Position numbers and translations under genes: made by a program | Assembly (NCBI GenBank): GCA_002890585.1 | Contig: MIQB01000099.1 | Location: 1-6,841, forward strand | Source: Tannerella sp. oral taxon 808 | GTDB lineage: Bacteria > Bacteroidota > Bacteroidia > Bacteroidales > Tannerellaceae | Direction: 5' to 3' | DNA: 6,841 nucleotides | The notes under the pieces: generated by a model | Seen by the model: only the letters and a program-made list of their open reading frames with translations | Database searches by the model: none | Told to the model about the DNA's origin: nothing | Shown: in pieces, positions 1 to 6,369 of the stretch | Numbering within the stretch: the first letter of the stretch is position 1 | Layout: each line of letters starts with the position of its first letter

Positions 1-107
1 CGATCGTCAACGGAGCATTTCCGCAAGGAAAAACGCCAACGACGATCGTCAACGGGGCTTTTCCGCAAGGAAAAACGCCCGTCGACGATCGTCAACGGGC
101 TATTTCC
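1..107. repeat. Left tandem repeat array, 42-43 bp period, about 2.5 copies, cut by window edge
   Basis: Units start at 1, 43 and 86, each with CGATCGTCAACGG. The first is 42 bp, the second 43 bp, and the third stops matching at about 107. Where a unit is complete it has TTTCC, the loop GCAA, then GGAAA, a hairpin closed by a GNRA-type tetraloop if transcribed. At each unit junction the sequence GACGATCGTC is a perfect 10-bp palindrome (41-50 and 84-93). The array continues leftward beyond the window, so its copy number is unknown. It lies just past the terminator of the nitroreductase gene. I see no coding role. Function is unknown; a dispersed intergenic repeat or a protein-binding array are both possible. 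Confidence 0.85.
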
Positions 108-112
108 ACATC

Positions 113-162
113 AAAAAGGCCGGGCACCTGCGGAGGGAGGTCCTCCACGCGGATGTCCGGCC
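113..162 (-). terminator. Intrinsic terminator after the nitroreductase gene
   Basis: Read on the minus strand, GGCCGG (162-157) pairs with CCGGCC (123-118). The interior carries further imperfect pairing, including GGAGG with CCTCC, and five T residues (117-113) follow directly. A GC-rich stem-loop followed by a U-tract, starting 23 nt past the stop at 186, is the classic arrangement of a factor-independent terminator. On the plus strand the same stem is followed by only a short T run, so it is best read as serving leftward transcription. Confidence 0.8.
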
Positions 163-185
163 ATTTCTCATTGTTCGCTTTTCGC

Positions 186-890
186 TCACTCGATGTAGCG
201 GATCTTCGACTCGTCGCGGGGCTTGGCCTCGGGCGACTCGTCAGGGTAGCCGATGGCGATGGCGTAGAGCAGCTCGTAGCCGTCGGAGAAGGCGAGCTGC
301 TTCAGATACTCGGCGGCCGCGGGGGTGCTCTTCATGAAGCCCGCCGCGCTACCCAAGCAACAGGTGCCGAGGCCCATCGATTGGGCGGCCAGCATGATGT
401 TTTCGCCAAGCAGTCCGCAGTCGATCGGAGAGCTCTTCTCGTCGGCCTTGCCGGCCACGAAGATCACCGTCGGGGCGTTGCGAAACATGTTGCGGAAGTC
501 CGGGGCCTCGACCATCTTCTGCATCTGCTCGTCGCCCTTGGCCGACTCGACGAACACCTTCGTGATGCCGTCGATGAAGGTCTTGCTTTCCGTCACACGC
601 ACCTCCCAATGCTGCTCGTTCTTGGCGTTGGGGGCGTTGATGCCACAGCGCAGGATGACGTCAAGCATCTCCTTGGGCACCGGATCGGCCTTGTACTTAC
701 GCACGCTGCGGCGCGCCATGATGGCACGCACCACGGCGTTGTCCGTCAGGTTCTCTTCCGCCGCGGTCGTGTCCGTGGCCGCAGTCTGATCGGCCTGCTC
801 GGCCTGCTTGTTTTGGCATCCCGTCGTCAGGGCGAGGGCGGCCAACATGCAGAGGGCAAATGCTCTCCAATTCTTACTTAAATACTTCAT
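186..890 (-). CDS. Nitroreductase-family lipoprotein
   Basis: This 234-residue protein has two parts. Residues 1-25 form a lipoprotein signal: basic start, hydrophobic stretch (about 10-23) and lipobox LTTGC with Cys25. A polar Gln/Ala/Thr-rich linker (26-48) follows. From about 50 to the end it resembles the FMN-dependent nitroreductase family: RRSVRKYK (60-67), a phosphate-binding-type segment near the N-terminus of the fold; APNAKNEQHW (86-95), equivalent to the family's APSxxNxQPW; and MGLGTCCLGS (172-181). Such enzymes use NAD(P)H to reduce nitro compounds, quinones or flavins; the substrate here cannot be told. The export signal is notable, because most family members are cytoplasmic and FMN must bind somewhere. 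I see no ApbE-type flavinylation motif. The chosen ATG gives an ordinary signal peptide; the upstream sequence has only a weak purine stretch as ribosome binding site. It lies 114 nt after the DUF4296 gene on the same strand and ends at an intrinsic terminator. Confidence 0.88.
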   Translation of the reverse strand: MKYLSKNWRAFALCMLAALALTTGCQNKQAEQADQTAATDTTAAEENLTDNAVVRAIMARRSVRKYKADPVPKEMLDVILRCGINAPNAKNEQHWEVRVTESKTFIDGITKVFVESAKGDEQMQKMVEAPDFRNMFRNAPTVIFVAGKADEKSSPIDCGLLGENIMLAAQSMGLGTCCLGSAAGFMKSTPAAAEYLKQLAFSDGYELLYAIAIGYPDESPEAKPRDESKIRYIE

Positions 891-908
891 CTCGTTTCGT
901 TTTTGGTG

Positions 909-922
909 GATTATGGATAATC
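909..922. repeat. Short inverted repeat upstream of the nitroreductase gene
   Basis: GATTAT (909-914) and ATAATC (917-922) form a perfect 6-bp inverted repeat with 2 bp between, starting 19 bp upstream of the nitroreductase start codon. It could be half-sites of an operator or part of a promoter region, but I found no convincing TTTG / TAnnTTTG promoter pair in 891-1004. The size is small enough for chance. Confidence 0.25.
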
Positions 923-940
923 ATATAGGGAATGGATACG

Positions 941-1003
941 CCCCCCCTACTCTACCGGCGGCGCCCCGCTGCCCAACATCTGAATGACCGATTGGAGGGG
1001 GGG
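941..1003. repeat. Nested inverted repeat between the DUF4296 gene and the nitroreductase gene
   Basis: An outer stem is formed by CCCCCCCT (941-948) and AGGGGGGG (996-1003), perfect over 8 bp. Inside it, GGCGGCG (957-963) and CGCTGCC (967-973) pair around a CCC loop, with one G:T wobble on the plus strand and one A:C mismatch on the minus strand. The outer stem begins right after the stop codon at 1005-1007 in the direction of transcription. No T-tract follows on either strand, so it is not a standard intrinsic terminator. It could protect the 3' end of the upstream transcript, separate expression of the two genes, or be chance pairing of two homopolymers. Confidence 0.5.
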
Positions 1004-1004
1004 A

Positions 1005-1793
1005 TTACTCCAATGGCGGCATGACGGGCTCTTCGATGTCTTCAGGCGCGGCCTCGCCGGGGGTGAGGCGGAGGTCATCTACATAGACCCTACCCGTGGG
1101 GGCGATGACGCGCAGGTAACCGTAGAGGCGCCGCACGTAGTTGCCGGGCGGGTTGGAGAGCGCGATGCGGTGCGGGCCGTCGGCGGTGATCGTGTCACGC
1201 ATGGCGAGGGTGGAATCGCCCTCGGCTCGCAGACTGACGATGATGCGTTCGCCCGCCTCGGGGCGCAGCCCCCAAGCCTGCATCTCCAAGACGTACTCGG
1301 TGGCGTTGTTTTGGCCATTCGGCGAGGTGTCAAACACGACACGATCCGTGAGGCTGCGGGGCGAGAAGGCGTAGTAACGCGCGCCAGACCATAGATCCGG
1401 CGTGGCCGAGCTTGACGAGCGGCGGACGGTGACGCCATATCCGGGATCGCTGCCGGCGGCCTTCATTCGGCGATCCATCTCCTCGAGCGCCATGTCGCAG
1501 ACGCCCATGTAGATATCCAAATTGCGGCCGTACCACATCAGCGAGCTATCGTACTGGGCTTCGGTGAGGTGGTATTTGGCAAAAACGTCGTTGAAGAGTG
1601 CGCGTCGCTGCTCGAAGGTTTCGTAGCGCTGGGGGTCGTCGTAGATCATCGCCTCGGCGGTGCGGAGATCGATCATCACGTCGCGCATTTGCTTTTCGGG
1701 AATGATCCCTTCGGGCGTGTGGCTGCAAGCCGACAGACCGATGGCTGCCAGCAGAGCCATGATGAGGTGGATCCGAAATTCGGAAATAGTCAT
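1005..1793 (-). CDS. Lipoprotein with DUF4296-type N-terminal half
   Basis: This 262-residue protein starts with a lipoprotein signal: hydrophobic stretch from about residue 8 to 22 and lipobox LSAC with Cys23, so it should be cleaved by LspA and lipidated. Residues about 26-110 (IIPEKQMRDVMIDLRTAEAM, then YETFEQRR and a YHLTEAQYDSSLMWY segment) match my recollection of DUF4296, a Bacteroidota domain of unknown function whose signature is a helix around the MxxVLxDLxLAEA pattern. Residues about 125-250 look different: Ser-rich, then beta-rich segments (YYAFSPRSLTDRVVFDTSP, ERIIVSLRAEG, GYLRVIAPTGRVYVDDLRLTP) resembling a carbohydrate-binding-like beta-sandwich; this part is inference. The tail is Pro/Glu-rich. 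It lies 15 nt after lspA and is probably translated from the same mRNA; the spacer is a C9 run. A second Met at residue 12 would also leave a short hydrophobic signal, so the exact start is not certain. Function is unknown. Confidence 0.85.
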   Translation of the reverse strand: MTISEFRIHLIMALLAAIGLSACSHTPEGIIPEKQMRDVMIDLRTAEAMIYDDPQRYETFEQRRALFNDVFAKYHLTEAQYDSSLMWYGRNLDIYMGVCDMALEEMDRRMKAAGSDPGYGVTVRRSSSSATPDLWSGARYYAFSPRSLTDRVVFDTSPNGQNNATEYVLEMQAWGLRPEAGERIIVSLRAEGDSTLAMRDTITADGPHRIALSNPPGNYVRRLYGYLRVIAPTGRVYVDDLRLTPGEAAPEDIEEPVMPPLE

Positions 1794-1795
1794 GT

Positions 1796-1804
1796 GGGGG
1801 GGGG
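1796..1804. repeat. Homopolymer of nine G (C9 on the coding strand) in front of the DUF4296 lipoprotein start
   Basis: Nine consecutive G residues on the plus strand lie 2 nt upstream of the ATG of the lipoprotein gene, filling most of the 15-nt gap after the lspA stop. On the mRNA this is a C9 tract where a Shine-Dalgarno sequence would sit. Tracts of this length are prone to slippage, so the spacing or local structure at this start could vary between cells. Confidence 0.7.
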
Positions 1805-1808
1805 AGGC

Positions 1809-2456
1809 TTATTCCTCGCTTTCCTTGTGGGGCTTCTTTTTAGAGAGGCTGAAGCCCAACGTGCGACTGTGGAAGATGAGCAGCACAAAGACACCTACGC
1901 AGATGCACGAGTCGGCCAAGTTGAAGATGGGCCGGAAGAAGACGAACTCCTCGCCGCCCCAGACGGGCATCCACGTGGGCAGTGTGGTCTGAATGAGCGG
2001 GAAGTAGAGCATGTCCACCACTTTGCCGTGCAACAGGGGCGCATAGCCGCCACCGTCGGGCATGAAGGTGGCCACCTGCCCGTAGCTGTGGTTGAAGAGG
2101 ACGCCGTAAAAGACGCTGTCGAGGATATTGCCGAAGGCGCCGGCGAAGATCATGGCGATGCAGACGATGTAACCTAACGGATACTCCTTCCGAATGAGCT
2201 GCACCAAGTAATAGGCGATGCCCACCACGGCCACGATGCGGAAGATGGAGAGGACGAGTTTGTTGAAGAACTCCATACCGAACGCCATGCCGGGGTTCTC
2301 CGTGAAGTAGAGTTGGAACCAAGGGAAGATGGTGATGCTCTCGCCCAGCGCCATGTGCGTCTTCACCCAGATCTTAAAGGCTTGATCCAAAAAAAGGAGC
2401 AGCAGGATGATCGCCGCTGCTCCCCAAGCCTTCGTTGCTCGTGTCGGTTCGCTCAT
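1809..2456 (-). CDS. lspA: Lipoprotein signal peptidase (signal peptidase II)
   Basis: LspA is the inner-membrane aspartyl protease that cleaves the signal peptide of lipidated prolipoproteins ahead of the modified cysteine. The 215-residue product has the expected hydrophobic helices at about 13-31, 66-88, 93-117 and 178-197. Family motifs are visible: LDQ (23-25), ENPGMAFGM (53-61), GNILD with catalytic Asp113, and FNLAD with catalytic Asp182. The usual length is about 160-170 residues. The excess lies mainly in a segment at about 118-175 between the two catalytic motifs, predicted to face the periplasm; as I recall, longer LspA of this kind is common in Bacteroidota. The C-terminus is a charged Lys/Glu tail. 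The start codon overlaps the stop of the DksA-like gene in an ATGA arrangement, suggesting translational coupling. Two lipoprotein genes follow on the same strand, both predicted substrates. Confidence 0.95.
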   Translation of the reverse strand: MSEPTRATKAWGAAAIILLLLFLDQAFKIWVKTHMALGESITIFPWFQLYFTENPGMAFGMEFFNKLVLSIFRIVAVVGIAYYLVQLIRKEYPLGYIVCIAMIFAGAFGNILDSVFYGVLFNHSYGQVATFMPDGGGYAPLLHGKVVDMLYFPLIQTTLPTWMPVWGGEEFVFFRPIFNLADSCICVGVFVLLIFHSRTLGFSLSKKKPHKESEE

Positions 2457-2833
2457 CTCACGCCGCTTTTTTTCGCTTCGATGCTCAGTGTGGCGTGGGG
2501 CACGGCGCGCAGCCGCTCTTTCGAGATCAGCTTGCCCGTCTCGCGACAGATGCCGTATGTCTTGTTCTCGATACGGATCAGCGCGGCTTGCAAGTTCTGG
2601 ATGAACTTCATCTGGCGCTGCGCCAGCCGTCCGACTTCCTCTTTCGAGAGCGTCGATGCACCCTCTTCCATCACTTTGAACGTGGGCGAGGTGTCAGACA
2701 CATCGTTGCCTTCCGAGTTGGAGATGCCTTCGCGCAGCAAGTCGTAATCCTTCTTCGCTTTATCCAACTTCTCCATGATGATGGCGCGAAACTCCTCGAG
2801 TTCAGCGTCCGAGTATCGTGTTTTCTCAGCCAT
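2453..2833 (-). CDS. TraR/DksA-family protein with degenerate zinc finger
   Basis: This 126-residue protein has the DksA layout: an N-terminal helix (about 8-35), a tip with DVSDTS (44-49) that matches the DxxDxA/S pattern by which DksA reaches into the RNA polymerase secondary channel, a second helix (about 62-90), and the C-terminal segment YGICRETGKLISKERLRAVP (93-112). In classical DksA four cysteines bind zinc; here only Cys96 remains, the other positions being Thr99, Ser117 and Ala120, so zinc binding is unlikely by that site. By family it would modulate transcription initiation in the cytoplasm, perhaps with ppGpp; that is inference. It sits 71 nt after ileS and overlaps lspA by 4 nt. 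Its ATG has a good GAGGAG upstream. Seven A residues near the 3' end (2467-2473) are a possible slippage site. Confidence 0.9.
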   Translation of the reverse strand: MAEKTRYSDAELEEFRAIIMEKLDKAKKDYDLLREGISNSEGNDVSDTSPTFKVMEEGASTLSKEEVGRLAQRQMKFIQNLQAALIRIENKTYGICRETGKLISKERLRAVPHATLSIEAKKSGVR

Positions 2834-2842
2834 GACTTCAGT

Positions 2843-2848
2843 CTCCTC
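2843..2848 (-). promoter_or_regulatory. Ribosome binding site of the DksA-like gene
   Basis: On the minus strand GAGGAG lies 9 nt before the ATG at 2833. It is the clearest Shine-Dalgarno sequence in the window, where other starts have weak ones as is usual in Bacteroidota. It supports this start and independent ribosome loading after ileS. Confidence 0.6.
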
Positions 2849-2904
2849 TATTGATTAATGTTTGGTTTCCTAATGTTTCACTGTTTGTTTATCCGGGTGG
2901 TGGG

Positions 2905-5900
2905 TTACACCTTCTCGATCTTAACGGGCAACCGGAAGTCGTCGAACTCCAGCTCCGTCATGTCGGCAATGTGCTCCGTCGTTGTTATGGCGTCGGCCAG
3001 CACCTGCCGACGGATATAATCGCCGTAGTCCCCGAGTACGCCGTCCATCTCCTTCGCCGGAGCCAGGGTTATGCAGATGTGATCCGTGATTTCCAATCCA
3101 CTGCTCTTGCGCAGGTTCTGCAATCGGTTCACGAGTTCGCGGGCGAGACCTTCGCGACGCAACTCGTCCGTCACCGTGATGTCGAGCGCAATAGTCAGCC
3201 GACCTTCATTGGCTACGAGCCATCCGGGGATGTCCTCGGAGATGATCTCCACATCGTCCGTCACCACCGTGCAGGCATTGCTGTTGATGGAGAAGGTGAA
3301 CGATCCGTCGCGCTCGAACGTGGCGATCTCCTCTTGCGTCATCGCTTGGATAGCCGCTGCGAGCGCCTTCATCACCTTGCCATAACGCGGGCCGAGCTTC
3401 TTGAAGTCGGGCTTCACCTTCTTCACAAGGATGTTCGATCCGCTGTCGGCAAACTTCAGCTCCTTCACGTTGACCTCGTTCAGGATGATGTCTTGCACCG
3501 CCTCCACGGCCGCGCGCTGATGTTCGTCGACAGCAGAGACAAGCAATTTGCGCAGCGGTTGGCGCACCTTGATATTCACCTTCCGACGCAGCGCTAACGT
3601 CATCGAAGAGATGTCTTGCGCGATCTGCATCCGTTCCTCTAAGGCTTTGTCGATCATCGCCTCGTCGCACACGGGGAAGTCAGCCAGGTGCACCGATTCA
3701 GCAGTCTCGCGTCCCGTCACGGCGATCAAGTCGCAGAAGAGACGATCAGCATAGAACGGCGCGATGGGCGCCATCAGCTTAGCCACCGTCTCGAGGCAGG
3801 TATAGAGCGTCTGATAAGCCGACAACTTATCGGTTGTCATACCGCCCCCCCAGAAACGTCGACGATTGAGCCGCACGTACCAGTTGCTCAGGTGATCGTT
3901 GATGAAGTCTGCTATGGAGCGACCGGCGCGGGTCGGGTCGTACGTATCGAGATGGCTGTCCACGTCCTTGACGAGCGAGTGCAGCAGCGACAAGATCCAG
4001 CGATCGATCTCCGGGCGCTCTGCCATCGGTACATCCGGCTCGCTGTAGGTGAAGCCGTCGACATTGGCGTAAAGCGCGAAGAAGGAGTACGTATTATATA
4101 AGGTGCCAAAGAACTTGCGACGCATCTCTTCGACGCCGTCCGGATCGAACTTCAGGTTGTCCCACGGCGAAGCGTTCGTAATCATGTACCAGCGCAACGG
4201 ATCGGAGCCGTACTGCCGAATAGTCGCAAACGGATCGACAGCGTTGCCGAGGCGCTTGGACATCTTGTTGCCATTCTTATCGAGCACGAGGCCGTTGGAG
4301 ACGACGTTTTTGAAGGCCACACTATCGAAGATCATCGTGGCGATCGCGTGAAGCGTAAAGAACCAGCCGCGCGTCTGGTCGACTCCTTCGGCAATGAAGT
4401 CGGCAGGGTAGACCTTGCGTGCGTCGAAGGCTGCTTTGTTCTCAAACGGGTAATGGATCTGCGCGTAAGGCATGGCACCGGAGTCGAACCACACGTCGAT
4501 AAGGTCCGTCTCACGCTTCATCGGGCGGCCTGTCGGGGAGACGAGCACGATGTCGTCCACATAGGGGCGATGCAGATCGATGCGGTCGTAGTTCTCAGCC
4601 GTGTAGGAGCCCGGCACGAAGCCGTTGTCCTTGTACGGATTGCTTTTCATAAAGCCTGCCTCCACGGAGCGGTCGATCTCGGCGTAGAGTTCGCTGACGG
4701 AGCCGATGCACTTCTCTTCCGCGTTGTCGTCCGTGCGCCAAATGGGCAGCGGCGTGCCCCAATAGCGACTGCGGCTCAGGTTCCAGTCTTGCAGATTCTC
4801 GAGCCATTTGCCGAAGCGACCTGTGCCGGTGCTTTGTGGCTTCCAGTTGATCGTGTTGTTGAGCTCGATCATGCGATCGCGGCAGGCGGTGGTGCGGATA
4901 AACCAGCTGTCAAGCGGATAGTAAAGGATGGGCTTATCGGTGCGCCAGCAGTGCGGATAGTTGTGCACGTACTTCTCGATCTTGAAGGCCAGCCCTTGCT
5001 GCTTGAGCATGACGCAGAGGTCGACGTCGAGCGGATCCTTCTCGTTGGGGTTGGTGAGGGCAGGATCGTAATCGTTCTTGACGTAGCGCCCTGCGTATTC
5101 CTTATATAATGCCGTGTTGACGCGCTCCTTCACGTAGGTCTCGTCGAGGTCTTCGAGGCGATAGAAGCGTCCCTTGAGGTCGACGGCGGGACGGAGGTTG
5201 CCGGCCTTATCGACGAGTTGCAACGGCGGGATGCCGAAGGCTTTGCCCACGCGGGCGTCGTCAGCACCAAAGGTGGGCGCGATGTGTACGATGCCCGTAC
5301 CGTCGTCGGTTGTGACGTAATTGTCAGAGATGAGGCGGAAGGCGCCGTCGCCGGGGTTAATCCAAGGGATGAGTTGCTCATAATGGAGCCCGACGAGGTC
5401 ACGGCCTTTACATTCGGCAATCACCTCGTAGGGGATCAGTTTGTCGCCCGGCTTGTAGGCGCTGAGGGGCGTACCCGCGGCCTTGGGATTGAAGTAGGCC
5501 GCAAGGCGCGCTTGCGCTATTATATAAATGTGTGGCGTGCCCGCGTAGGGGTTGAAGGAGCGGACGGCCACGTAGTCGATGTCGGCGCCGACGCACAGCG
5601 CCGTATTCGATGATAACGTCCACGGCGTTGTGGTCCACGCAAGAAAATAAACGTTCGCCGGCACGTCATTGCTGGCGAACACTCTTTTCAGGAAGTCGTT
5701 GGCGGGCTGCTCGGGGCGGATGGCCCGGAACTGCGCCGTCACCGTCGTATCCTTCACGTCGCGGTAGCAACCGGGCTGGTTCAGTTCGTGCGAGCTGAGC
5801 CCTGTGCCGGCCGCGGGGGAGTAGGGTTGTATGGTGTATCCTTTATAGAGGAGTCCTTTTTCGTAGAGGGCCTTGAGCAGGTACCAAAGGGTTTCGATAT

Positions 5901-6369
5901 AGCGGTTGTCGTAGGTGATGTAGGGGTGCTCCATGTCGACCCAGTAGCCCATCTGTTGGGTGAGGTCTTCCCACTCTTTGGTGTAGGTCATCACGTTCTT
6001 GCGACAGGCGGCGTTGTATTCGGCCACGCTGACCTTGCGCCCGATGTCCTCCTTGGTGATGCCGAGTTCTTTTTCGACGCCGAGCTCCACAGGCAGTCCG
6101 TGGGTGTCCCAACCAGCTTTGCGATCAACGCGGAAGCCTTTCATCGTTTTGTATCGGCAGAATATGTCCTTGATCGTGCGAGCGATGACGTGGTGAATGC
6201 CCGGCATGCCGTTGGCCGAGGGCGGCCCTTCATAAAACACGAAATCGGGTGCACCGGTCCGTATAGATAGGCTTTTGTGAAAGAGGTCGCCCTCTTGCCA
6301 CTGCTTCAGCACTTCACGATTGATCTCCGACAAATCGAATGAATCATACTCGGCAAATCGACTTTTCAT
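2905..6369 (-). CDS. ileS: Isoleucyl-tRNA synthetase (IleRS2-like, GxHH signature)
   Basis: IleRS charges tRNA-Ile with isoleucine in the cytoplasm and hydrolyses mischarged valine. The 1154-residue product is full length. The class I catalytic core opens with PPSANGMPGIHH (49-60), where the usual HxGH reads Gly57-Ile58-His59-His60. The second signature is KMSKR (702-706). WDTHGLPVE (87-95) and PYSPAAGTGLSSHE (182-195) are also typical. The editing domain (about 200-400) keeps WTTTPWTL (245-252) and DGTGIVHIAPTFGADD (356-371), including the conserved Asp pair. The anticodon-binding part includes NWYVRLNRRRFW (829-840). A long C-terminal extension follows, ending in EKV; there is no C-terminal Zn-finger like that of type 1 bacterial enzymes. 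This is the eukaryote-like IleRS2 type, usually less sensitive to mupirocin. The ATG at 6369 lies just after a Bacteroidota-type promoter, and it is the first gene of the likely operon. Three TTATATAA octamers interrupt an otherwise GC-rich codon use. Confidence 0.98.
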   Translation of the reverse strand: MKSRFAEYDSFDLSEINREVLKQWQEGDLFHKSLSIRTGAPDFVFYEGPPSANGMPGIHHVIARTIKDIFCRYKTMKGFRVDRKAGWDTHGLPVELGVEKELGITKEDIGRKVSVAEYNAACRKNVMTYTKEWEDLTQQMGYWVDMEHPYITYDNRYIETLWYLLKALYEKGLLYKGYTIQPYSPAAGTGLSSHELNQPGCYRDVKDTTVTAQFRAIRPEQPANDFLKRVFASNDVPANVYFLAWTTTPWTLSSNTALCVGADIDYVAVRSFNPYAGTPHIYIIAQARLAAYFNPKAAGTPLSAYKPGDKLIPYEVIAECKGRDLVGLHYEQLIPWINPGDGAFRLISDNYVTTDDGTGIVHIAPTFGADDARVGKAFGIPPLQLVDKAGNLRPAVDLKGRFYRLEDLDETYVKERVNTALYKEYAGRYVKNDYDPALTNPNEKDPLDVDLCVMLKQQGLAFKIEKYVHNYPHCWRTDKPILYYPLDSWFIRTTACRDRMIELNNTINWKPQSTGTGRFGKWLENLQDWNLSRSRYWGTPLPIWRTDDNAEEKCIGSVSELYAEIDRSVEAGFMKSNPYKDNGFVPGSYTAENYDRIDLHRPYVDDIVLVSPTGRPMKRETDLIDVWFDSGAMPYAQIHYPFENKAAFDARKVYPADFIAEGVDQTRGWFFTLHAIATMIFDSVAFKNVVSNGLVLDKNGNKMSKRLGNAVDPFATIRQYGSDPLRWYMITNASPWDNLKFDPDGVEEMRRKFFGTLYNTYSFFALYANVDGFTYSEPDVPMAERPEIDRWILSLLHSLVKDVDSHLDTYDPTRAGRSIADFINDHLSNWYVRLNRRRFWGGGMTTDKLSAYQTLYTCLETVAKLMAPIAPFYADRLFCDLIAVTGRETAESVHLADFPVCDEAMIDKALEERMQIAQDISSMTLALRRKVNIKVRQPLRKLLVSAVDEHQRAAVEAVQDIILNEVNVKELKFADSGSNILVKKVKPDFKKLGPRYGKVMKALAAAIQAMTQEEIATFERDGSFTFSINSNACTVVTDDVEIISEDIPGWLVANEGRLTIALDITVTDELRREGLARELVNRLQNLRKSSGLEITDHICITLAPAKEMDGVLGDYGDYIRRQVLADAITTTEHIADMTELEFDDFRLPVKIEKV

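Noticed and set aside
153..881. Long plus-strand open frame opposite the nitroreductase gene, and similar long plus-strand frames opposite lspA and ileS
   Set aside because: They lie antisense to well-supported genes, have low-complexity Arg/Gly/Val/His-rich content and no family motifs. GC-rich DNA leaves such frames open by chance.
2834..2904. Terminator between ileS and the DksA-like gene
   Set aside because: No stem followed by a T-run on the minus strand, and the spacing fits an operon.
4870..4880. GCGATCGC octamers in ileS as a HIP1-like element
   Set aside because: Only two or so copies are seen and CGATCG-type words are common in this composition, so there is no clear excess.
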